Under the pieces are notes generated by a model. That model was not told the DNA's origin. It worked only from the letters and a program-made list of their open reading frames with translations, and ran no database searches. From contig CAKZOF010000586.1 of the NCBI GenBank assembly GCA_937135995.1, positions 1 through 8,925 on the forward strand: DNA of 8,925 nucleotides, given 5' to 3'. Position 1 is the first letter of the stretch; every line of letters starts with the position of its first letter. This document shows, piece after piece, positions 1-5,333 of the stretch. The DNA comes from an uncultured Pyrinomonas sp. Lineage in GTDB: Bacteria > Acidobacteriota > Blastocatellia > Pyrinomonadales > Pyrinomonadaceae. The translations under genes and the position numbers were made by a program.

Positions 1-179
1 GCCGCTCTTCATCTGGTTTCAATCCCACCTTGGTTCGATTAAGCCTATTAGATTTACGCCGCCATATATATGGCGTTACAAGTTTCAATCCCACCTTGGT
101 TCGATTAAGCCCTGGTAGGTTACTATGACGACACGCGCCGCGATTACATGTTTCAATCCCACCTTGGTTCGATTAAGCC

Positions 180-215
180 AATGTTGTGTGGGAAGGGCTT
201 ATTGATTACACGAAA
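180..215. other. CRISPR spacer 3, overlaps spacer 7 in its target
   Basis: This 36-base spacer begins with AATGTTGTGTGGGA (180-193). The same 14 bases, on the same strand, end spacer 7 (469-482). The two spacers therefore look like neighbouring, overlapping samples of one target molecule. If the leader is on the right, this is the older of the pair. Confidence 0.85.
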
Positions 216-446
216 GTTTCAATCCCACCTTGGTTCGATTAAGCCCGAGATCGCCTCGCGCGGGCAAGCGGGAGACGTTTACGGTTTCAATCCCACCTTG
301 GTTCGATTAAGCCCCGGTCGAGGTGGTCATCGCCTCGATCAGGGAGCCGTGTTTCAATCCCACCTTGGTTCGATTAAGCCGGTCGTGGCGGCCGCTAACC
401 CGCCGGAGCAGGCCGCGTTTCAATCCCACCTTGGTTCGATTAAGCC

Positions 447-482
447 CGAAAGCGTGCGATTTACTCTAAATGTTGTGTGGGA
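447..482. other. CRISPR spacer 7, overlaps spacer 3 in its target
   Basis: The last 14 bases (469-482) are identical to the first 14 of spacer 3. Joined through that overlap, the two give a 58-base segment. One plus-strand frame is open throughout and reads ESVRFTLNVVWEGLIDYTK; I do not recognise the protein. One open frame in six over 58 bases is expected by chance, so coding is only a suggestion. Confidence 0.85.
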
Positions 483-1020
483 GTTTCAATCCCACCTTGG
501 TTCGATTAAGCCCCACATTACCCAAAGAAGAATTAGAAGACTTTCTTCGTTTCAATCCCACCTTGGTTCGATTAAGCCAACTGTTTCGAAATCACACTTG
601 ATCACGTCGTAGCCGGTTTCAATCCCACCTTGGTTCGATTAAGCCTCGCCGGCGACCACAATCGCGCGATAGAGGCGCGCATGTTTCAATCCAACCTTGG
701 TTCGATTAAGCCCGGACTTCATCGACCCCGTCCGCTTAGCTAAAGCTCGTTTCAATCCCACCTTGGTTCGATTAAGCCGAGTCTATCCACACTTTCGCGC
801 GCCCATCTGGATCGGTTTCAATCCCACCTTGGTTCGATTAAGCCCGTCTCAATCACCCGCATCGCTACCTCCCACACCGCGTTTCAATCCCACCTTGGTT
901 CGATTAAGCCTATCAACTCTCTCCCTACACAACTGTTGATGAGATTTTGTTTCAATCCCACCTTGGTTCGATTAAGCCCCCCCCCTTGTCAAAACGCTTT
1001 TCGGCCAGAATTTGATCGAC

Positions 1021-1039
1021 ACTGCTAAAATTTTGCAGT
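1021..1039. repeat. Near-palindrome in the leader (ACTGC ... GCAGT around AAAATTTT)
   Basis: ACTGC and GCAGT flank TAAAATTTT. The dyad is perfect apart from one extra T on the left arm. It sits 43-61 bases from the first leader-side repeat and overlaps the candidate -10, so it could be a binding site for a regulator or an adaptation factor. Function is not shown. Confidence 0.5.
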
Positions 1040-1059
1040 CAATCCTCGATCCTTGTCAA
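1030..1059 (-). promoter_or_regulatory. Candidate array promoter in the leader
   Basis: On the minus strand a perfect -35 hexamer TTGACA (1054-1059) is followed after 18 bases by CAAAAT (1030-1035), which matches the -10 consensus at four of six places. Transcription would run left into the first repeat, which begins about 50 bases further on. The -10 lies inside the near-palindrome at 1021-1039. It is a consensus match only. Confidence 0.4.
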
Positions 1060-1303
1060 TAGCTGGGTGAACGACGGCAGCCAAAAATATCTTTTAACTT
1101 GCAACTGAACCTTTTTCCTTCCAAACATACTCGGGAAGGCCAACCGATGAAAGACTAGTTGACCTGCTCTCCAGACCTGATTCGTGGCGCTTGGGCCAGC
1201 AATCTTTGGCGAGACTACGAGCTTCGACTGTAACCTTCGCAAGGTTCAGACGATGCGCGATCTTGGATGAAACATCCAACGGATGACTCTACATGAAGTC
1301 ACG

Positions 1304-1331
1304 GTGAGATAACAAAAGATGATCAACGGAT
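1304..1331. repeat. Leader repeat copy A (diverged)
   Basis: This 28-base block matches copy B (1371-1398) at 23 of 28 positions and begins 67 bases to its left. Its core, ACAAAAGAT followed by CAACGGAT, is shared by all three copies. A still weaker trace, CCAACGGAT, occurs at 1276-1284. Confidence 0.6.
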
Positions 1332-1370
1332 TAGGTTAAAAAGACAAAGAACAGGAAAGCCCGCGAGACA

Positions 1371-1403
1371 GTGCGATCACAAAAGATAGCCAACGGATCT
1401 CTT
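1371..1403. repeat. Leader repeat copy B, an echo of the cas2 3' end
   Basis: This 33-base block matches copy C (1436-1468) at 31 of 33 positions and lies 65 bases to its left. Copy C contains the last codons and stop of cas2, so this copy repeats the cas2 terminus, with one residue changed, outside the gene. Confidence 0.75.
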
Positions 1404-1435
1404 ATTGATGCCGCTACTGGCGAGCGTCTTACTTG

Positions 1436-1468
1436 GTGCGATCACAAAAGATAGTCAACGGATCCCTT
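1436..1468. repeat. Leader repeat copy C, overlapping the cas2 stop
   Basis: This copy spans the final cas2 codons (SVDYLL and TGA) plus six bases beyond the stop. It is probably the source from which copies B and A were duplicated, because it is the one constrained by coding. Confidence 0.75.
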
Positions 1469-1705
1469 GTTTTGCCCTATTATCTCCTTCCTCATCCACT
1501 TTGCGTCTCTTAGCAGATAAAAGTAGGCCGAATCTTTCTCCGAGTCGATGATCGCCTTCAAATCCTCCTTCAATCGTTCTAGCTGCGATTCGGTTAACTC
1601 CCCCTCGAATGCGGAATTTTGCACCCAACGCAAGTAGCGCCGTAGCAACTGGCACACTTTACCCACTCGCTCTTGTTCAACATCGTAGACGACAATGACG
1701 TACAT
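1442..1705 (-). CDS. cas2: CRISPR-associated endoribonuclease/adaptation protein Cas2
   Basis: This 87-residue protein has the normal Cas2 length and begins MYVIVVYDV, the first beta strand of the ferredoxin-like fold, with the conserved Asp at residue 8. WVQNSAFEGELTE (27-39) is typical of Cas2 from type I-B and III loci, as is the hydrophobic SVDYLL end. In the adaptation complex a Cas2 dimer bridges two Cas1 dimers and helps measure and place new spacers; its nuclease activity is not generally required. The ATG at 1705 is preceded on the minus strand by a weak GAGAAG ribosome site. The gene lies 89 bases after the cas1 stop and leads into the leader and array. The reading frame is intact. 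The last codons are echoed in the leader. The family call is firm; the subtype is not. Confidence 0.95.
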   Translation of the reverse strand: MYVIVVYDVEQERVGKVCQLLRRYLRWVQNSAFEGELTESQLERLKEDLKAIIDSEKDSAYFYLLRDAKWMRKEIIGQNKGSVDYLL

Positions 1706-1794
1706 CTTCTCAGCGGTTGACGATGATCAAATCTTCTCGCGCGCTCCCTCGCTTCCCCGTGCTTGCGAAAAGCGCAAAGATGGTCAAGGAGAGG

Positions 1795-2478
1795 CTACCA
1801 CCAAGCGCGCAAGGCGCGATAAGGTTCGATACCCAACAAGTGCCTCACCAGCTTATAGCATTCAAGTCTGATAAATCCGCGGTAGGAGACATTCCTTCTC
1901 AACCTGCGGTGACGAACCGTTGCTTGCAGTCGCTCTTCGAATTCGCGGACGACCGCTTTACGCCCCTTCTCTTTCAAGTACGCGAAGGCCACTTCCTCCA
2001 TCAAATCATCCTCCGTCAGAATGGATTTATTGATGAGCTTGAAGATGATCTTATCGACGATGATTGGTTTGAAGATCTCGGCGATATCGAGCGCCAACGA
2101 GAACCTACGCGCGCCCGGCTCATGCAGAAAGCTGATTGTGGGATTGAGCGGCGTTCGATAGATCTGCGAAAGCGCTGCCGCATAGAGGAGCGAATTCGAG
2201 AAGCTGATCAACGCGTTGATCATGTTATCCGGTGGCCGTTTGACTCGCCTGAACGGCTCCTCAAGTCTTAAGATTTCAGTGAAAGCGCCGTAGTAGATTT
2301 CTCTTATGCGCCCCTCCACGCCCATGAGCGTCGCAATTGAGGAGGCCGTTTCGATCTTCTCTGACTCTTGTTCCATCATCTCGATCGAATCCTGGATCGC
2401 CCGACCGCGATTGCGGTAGTAGAGCAGATTGCGATGAAGGTTGTGATAAGCCCCGCGCACGATCTCGCGCGCGATGTC
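1795..2478 (-). pseudogene. cas1: 3' part of cas1: catalytic domain without the N-terminal beta domain
   Basis: Residues 265-490 of the frame align from memory with the helical domain of type I-B/III Cas1 proteins such as that of Thermotoga maritima. The metal-site residues are all present: Glu318 in MGVEGR, His382 in LHEPGARRFS, and Asp394 and Glu397 in LDIAEIFKP. RRPPDN-like (RPPDNMINALISF, 344-356) is also typical. Cas1 integrates spacers with Cas2 at the leader end. About the first 100 residues, the beta-sheet domain used for dimer formation, are absent and replaced by GGT sequence, so adaptation is probably lost unless a full cas1 exists elsewhere. The coding sequence here is much less GC-rich than the GGT part. 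cas2 follows 89 bases later, so this is the original cas1-cas2 context from the join onward. Confidence 0.85.
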
Positions 2479-3267
2479 GCCCTTGTAGAAGCGGTCGTAA
2501 GCCGCGTAGATCGCCTCTTTGCGACTCTTGCCTTGTTTCAAAGCCTCTTGTTCGGCCTCGACCAGTTTGCGCAGCGTGGCGGCCAGATCCGGTTGGCGGA
2601 AGATCTCGCCCGGCTCCGGCGCTTCGCGCTTCTCGCCAAGATGCGGAAGCATCACCTGCCGCGAATAGGGCCACTGTTTGAGCCGTTCCTTTTCGCGTTC
2701 GATCAGATTGGCCGTCTCCGCCTCGATCGGATAGCCATCGGCCATTTGAATCGCCGGTTCGAGCACGTCTTTGAGCGAGAGCTTGCCGAATTCGGCGAGC
2801 ATCACCAGTATGCCGCCCGGCGTGCCCGGCGTGACGGCGGCGAGCGGCCCGTACTCGGGCGGATACTTCATCCCTTTGCTGCGGAAGAACTCGGGCGTCG
2901 CGCCCGTCGGCGCCACGCCGAGCGCGTTGATGCCGACGACTTTTCGCGTGTGCGGGTTGTAGATCAGCGCCTGCGTTTCGCCGCCCCAGCCGAGCGTGTC
3001 CCACATCGTACAGGTGGCGGCGATCATGGCGCAGGCGGCATCGACGGCGTTGCCGCCCTTTTGAAAGATCATCGCGCCGGCGGTGGCCGCCAATGGTTTG
3101 CCAGTGATCGCCATCCAATGTTTGGCGTGAAGCGGCGGCTTCTGCGTGCGTTGCTGAGCGTAAAAGTTCGGTCCAAAGATCATCGGCGTGCGTTGTTGAG
3201 CGTACAGACTCGCTCCGAAGATCATCTGAACGGAGATCAGGAGCGCCAAGAGTTTGGTTCGGGTCAT
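1795..3267 (-). CDS. Chimeric frame: GGT-like N-terminal part fused to the catalytic part of Cas1
   Basis: This open frame of 490 residues belongs to two unrelated families. Residues 1-27 form a signal peptide, residues about 46-270 are the start of a GGT-like enzyme, and residues about 265-490 are the helical catalytic domain of Cas1. The join is at residues 264-270 (DIAREIV, bases 2458-2478), a segment that fits both GGT (after FYKG) and Cas1 (before RGAYHNL). The ATG at 3267 has a strong AGGAGAGG site three bases upstream (after GCGA spacing). The frame has no stop across the join, so it could be translated, but the product would carry half of each enzyme behind an export signal. I see no plausible function as a fusion. 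The likely causes are recombination at microhomology or an assembly error. Known, full-length relatives of both families are separate proteins. Confidence 0.85.
   Translation of the reverse strand: MTRTKLLALLISVQMIFGASLYAQQRTPMIFGPNFYAQQRTQKPPLHAKHWMAITGKPLAATAGAMIFQKGGNAVDAACAMIAATCTMWDTLGWGGETQALIYNPHTRKVVGINALGVAPTGATPEFFRSKGMKYPPEYGPLAAVTPGTPGGILVMLAEFGKLSLKDVLEPAIQMADGYPIEAETANLIEREKERLKQWPYSRQVMLPHLGEKREAPEPGEIFRQPDLAATLRKLVEAEQEALKQGKSRKEAIYAAYDRFYKGDIAREIVRGAYHNLHRNLLYYRNRGRAIQDSIEMMEQESEKIETASSIATLMGVEGRIREIYYGAFTEILRLEEPFRRVKRPPDNMINALISFSNSLLYAAALSQIYRTPLNPTISFLHEPGARRFSLALDIAEIFKPIIVDKIIFKLINKSILTEDDLMEEVAFAYLKEKGRKAVVREFEERLQATVRHRRLRRNVSYRGFIRLECYKLVRHLLGIEPYRALRAWW
2458..3267 (-). 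pseudogene. 5' part of a secreted gamma-glutamyltransferase-like gene, cut at the join
   Basis: The segment KPLAATAGAMIFQKGGNAVDAACA (residues 57-80) is the signature start of the GGT large subunit. It is followed by GWGGET (93-98), NALGVAP (114-120), TPGTPGGI (146-153), LEPAIQMADGYPI (169-181) and FYKGDIA (260-266). GGT family members are exported Ntn-hydrolases that cleave themselves and use the new N-terminal Thr of the small subunit to transfer or hydrolyse gamma-glutamyl groups. Here everything after about residue 270 is missing, including that Thr, so the fragment cannot be active. The Arg that binds substrate in the classical DFRE motif is replaced (Leu116), so the parent was a GGT-like relative and perhaps not a true GGT. 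Full family length is about 530-580 residues. Confidence 0.8.
3144..3227 (-). repeat. 14-codon tandem duplication in the signal-peptide region of the GGT-like gene
   Basis: Two adjacent 42-base units (3144-3185 and 3186-3227) match at 34 of 42 positions. They encode MIFGASLYAQQRTP and MIFGPNFYAQQRTQ. Each ends in a possible signal peptidase I site (SLYA or NFYA, then QQ), so the duplication doubles the cleavage region. The length keeps the frame. The divergence shows that it is not recent. Confidence 0.85.
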
Positions 3268-3378
3268 TCGCCTCTCCTCTGCGTCGGTTGTCTAGAGCAG
3301 ATCGACGCGCCCCTTTTGAACGTGGTCCGGAAAGACGACGCTCGTACCTAGCTCACGGGGCACGCGACGCGCAACGGC

Positions 3379-5097
3379 TTAGTACCGCCAGCTCGTCAGA
3401 TCGGCTCCGGGCGGCGCCGTCTTCCTGATGCGTTCGAGAATCTTGGGGACGTACATCTGATTATACCGCAAGCGCGAAATGGCGTTCGGGCGCGTGTGGT
3501 CGCCGTTCCAGCAATGCTCGGCGCGCGGCTCGTAGTCTACTTCGCCCGCGTAGTAGGGATCCTTCGTCTGCTTGAGGAAATCCTCCACAAGATAGACGGC
3601 GTTGTTCAAAAAGTAGTTATCCATCTCGCCGACGTAGATGTGGATCTTGCCGACCAGTTTCGGTCCAAGCTTGGCCCAGTCGCGACGCAGGATATAGCCG
3701 AGATCGTAATGTTCGCGCCAGTACTGGGCCACATCGCGATCTATCTTGCCGGTCAGCTTGTCCCAGATCGGCTTCGGGTAGCCGTCGGGTCCGACGGGCG
3801 AGAAGACCGCTTGCCAGATGTCCCATTGCCCGCCCGAACGTCCGTGCGTGCCGAGCGCCAACTCCATGTGGTTCATGTCTTCGATGGTCGCAACCGTTTG
3901 GTTAAGATAGTTGCGCTTGCCGGGACGCAGGATGCGCTTCCAGTAGCTCGGCATGTAATAGGCGTTTTCGTCCTCGTAGATGTTCACCGTCGTATAGGCG
4001 CGAAAATCTATCGGGTCGGGGCAGGCGGCGAAACAGCCGTTGTACATGTCTGGGTAGAAGATCTGCGTCGCCAGCGCTTCCCACCCGCCGGTCGAGCCGC
4101 CGTAAGTGAAACGCGCCCAGCCCTGCCCGATGCCGCGAAACCTCTTCTCGATGTACGGAATGAGTTCATAGTTGATGGCATCGCCGTAGGGGCCGAGGTT
4201 GGCCGAATTGACGGCGTAAGAGTCATCGTAGTACGGGTTGGCGTGTTGAATCTTGATGATGATGAAGCGTGGAAAGTCGAGGCTGGTCCAGTCTTTGTAG
4301 AACTGGTAGGCGTACTCTTGGACGATGCGATTGTAGCCCTCGATCCTGAACCGTTCGCTGTATTCGGGCTTCAAGTTCGGATCGGGCGGCGTTTCGCGAA
4401 AACCGTCAAAGGTCGGCGTGAAGTGGTCGTGAAAGACGATCAAAGGGTAGCGCGCTTCCGGATGCTCGTCGAACCCTGCCGGCAGCAGGACGGCAGCGCC
4501 GATGTACATCGGGCGACCCCAGAATTTGGTCAGTAGTTGACTCTGGATGCGGACGTGCTTGATGAACTTTGTATCTTTCGGCGGTTCGATCGGCGGCATC
4601 ACACGATCGAGTTCGATGTCGAACTGTTGCAAGCGGTGCGGATCGAAGTCGATCTGCACGGGCGCGCTGTAGAGATTGCCGGGCGCACGATTCCACTGTT
4701 GCCCTTCGCCGCGATCCATCGGAAGCTTGACCGTGTGACCGTCGGCGCGATGAAAGGTTTCGTATCTGTGGAGCACGGCCTGCACCCAGTATTTGCCGGG
4801 CGGAACATCGGCGAGACTGCGCCGCGGATAACCGAAAGCGCTGCCGTCGATGATGGCTCGTTCATTGGGCCTCCAACCATCGACATCGATGCCAAAGACC
4901 TGTTGCGTGTTGAGGTCTTCGGTGATCTGAAAGCGAGGTTCGCGCTGGTTGTTGTTCGAGATCAGAAGCAGAAGACGGCCGTCGAGCGGTTGGGCGTTGG
5001 TCGCCGGACGGAAAAAGAGGCGAAAGCGAACTTCAGCTTGCGCCGGCGCGATAGCGAAAACAGAGAAAAGAAGAACGAACAGGAGTGCGCGTTGCAC
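3379..5097 (-). CDS. Secreted alpha/beta-hydrolase-fold (esterase-like) protein
   Basis: This 572-residue protein starts with a clear signal peptide (MQRALLFVLLFSVFAIAPAQA, cleavage after residue 21), so it acts outside the cytoplasm. Residues about 22-170 are probably a beta-rich domain. Residues about 195-560 look like the putative-esterase branch of the alpha/beta hydrolases: YPLIVFHDH (217-225) is an early core strand, and GGSTG (333-337) is the nucleophile elbow, with Ser335. Asp493 (VGEMDNYF) and His528 or His534 (AEHCWNGDH) are candidates for the rest of the triad. The substrate is unknown; an ester or peptide-linked compound is possible. The start is GTG at 5097 with GAGG about nine bases upstream; no better ATG is seen. 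It is separated from lon by a terminator and has its own candidate promoter, and lies 111 bases before the GGT-like gene. Confidence 0.75.
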   Translation of the reverse strand: MQRALLFVLLFSVFAIAPAQAEVRFRLFFRPATNAQPLDGRLLLLISNNNQREPRFQITEDLNTQQVFGIDVDGWRPNERAIIDGSAFGYPRRSLADVPPGKYWVQAVLHRYETFHRADGHTVKLPMDRGEGQQWNRAPGNLYSAPVQIDFDPHRLQQFDIELDRVMPPIEPPKDTKFIKHVRIQSQLLTKFWGRPMYIGAAVLLPAGFDEHPEARYPLIVFHDHFTPTFDGFRETPPDPNLKPEYSERFRIEGYNRIVQEYAYQFYKDWTSLDFPRFIIIKIQHANPYYDDSYAVNSANLGPYGDAINYELIPYIEKRFRGIGQGWARFTYGGSTGGWEALATQIFYPDMYNGCFAACPDPIDFRAYTTVNIYEDENAYYMPSYWKRILRPGKRNYLNQTVATIEDMNHMELALGTHGRSGGQWDIWQAVFSPVGPDGYPKPIWDKLTGKIDRDVAQYWREHYDLGYILRRDWAKLGPKLVGKIHIYVGEMDNYFLNNAVYLVEDFLKQTKDPYYAGEVDYEPRAEHCWNGDHTRPNAISRLRYNQMYVPKILERIRKTAPPGADLTSWRY

Positions 5098-5218
5098 GGT
5101 TCGTGACCTCTTCGGCCCGAATTGAAAAAGCTTTCGGAAAACGGCGCGAGCTGCAACCCTTCGCCCAGTCGAATCTTGACTGCGATTCGCGCGTCGCGCC
5201 TGTCAATGCGTGAGGCGG

Positions 5219-5227
5219 ATTTTAGCA
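5219..5227 (-). promoter_or_regulatory. Candidate extended -10 promoter for the esterase-like gene
   Basis: The minus strand reads TGCTAAAAT, an extended -10 (TGN plus a five-of-six match to TATAAT). No good -35 is visible at the usual spacing, which extended -10 promoters can tolerate. It lies between the lon terminator and the GTG start, about 120 bases before the start. It is a consensus match only. Confidence 0.4.
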
Positions 5228-5271
5228 CACTCGGACGCGAAAGACGTCGTTCAACAGCGTGGAGTCCAGCG

Positions 5272-5306
5272 AAAAGGCGGTGCGAAGTGGTTCACCTCGC
5301 ACCGCC
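5272..5306 (-). terminator. Intrinsic terminator of lon
   Basis: On the minus strand GGCGGTGCGA and TCGCACCGCC (5297-5306 and 5276-5285) form a perfect ten-pair stem. It can extend by about four more pairs, one of them G-U, to a three-base loop, and is followed by TTTT (5272-5275). It starts 27 bases after the lon stop. No T run follows on the plus strand, so it acts leftward. Confidence 0.85.
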
Positions 5307-5333
5307 GCTGGAATTGAAAGAATGCCTCCGTTG

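Larger units (their letters stand above)
16..978 (-). CRISPR. CRISPR array, 15 repeats and 14 spacers, probably continuing beyond the left edge
   Basis: A 30-base direct repeat (plus strand begins GTTTCAATCC and ends GATTAAGCC) starts at 16, 82, 150, 216, 284, 351, 417, 483, 549, 616, 683, 749, 815, 881 and 949. Fourteen copies are identical; the copy at 683-712 has C to A at 693. Spacers are 36-38 bases and differ, but spacer 3 (180-215) and spacer 7 (447-482) share 14 bases. Bases 1-15 are probably the end of another spacer. On the minus strand the repeat ends in ATTGAAAC, the usual 8-base 5' tag of crRNAs in type I-B and III systems. Together with cas2 and a leader-like region on the right, this suggests leftward transcription, with the newest spacer at 911-948. 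Orientation and subtype are inferred; the array itself is plain. Confidence 0.98.
979..1441 (-). promoter_or_regulatory. Probable CRISPR leader region between cas2 and the array
   Basis: This 463-base stretch between the cas2 stop and the first leader-side repeat has no convincing gene. Small frames on the minus strand (1039-1242, 1094-1279) resemble nothing I know. It holds a run of nine C (977-985, including the last two bases of the repeat), two copies of TTGACAAGG on the minus strand (984-992 and 1051-1059), a near-palindrome at 1021-1039, a candidate promoter at 1030-1059, and repeated blocks near cas2 at 1304-1331 and 1371-1403. Leaders normally carry the array promoter and the docking sites for Cas1-Cas2 integration. 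Calling this the leader rests on its place next to cas2 and on repeat orientation. Confidence 0.7.

Noticed and set aside
148..939. Plus-strand frames with a repeated FQSHLGSIKP or FNPTLVRLS peptide (148-612, 697-939)
   Set aside because: They are translations of CRISPR repeats and spacers, with no start signal; the peptide repeat follows the 30-base DNA repeat.
1039..1279. Two small minus-strand frames in the leader
   Set aside because: No recognised family, no clear ribosome site, they overlap each other, and they lie between cas2 and the array where leader DNA is expected.
1304..1468. A second, independent CRISPR array
   Set aside because: Only three diverged copies, one of which is cas2 coding sequence, and the unit is unlike the true repeat. 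Kept only as a finding about leader repeats.
1795..3267. A genuine bifunctional GGT-Cas1 enzyme
   Set aside because: Both partners lack essential parts, the join lies inside domains at a shared string, and an export signal precedes a nuclear-acid-processing domain.
1717..3351. Long plus-strand frames opposite the GGT/Cas1 frame
   Set aside because: They are antisense shadows with low-complexity, Arg/Asp-rich content; the minus strand encodes recognisable domains.
3496..5106. Plus-strand frames of 346 and 189 codons opposite the esterase-like gene
   Set aside because: Antisense shadows in GC-rich DNA; the minus strand has a signal peptide and a hydrolase motif.
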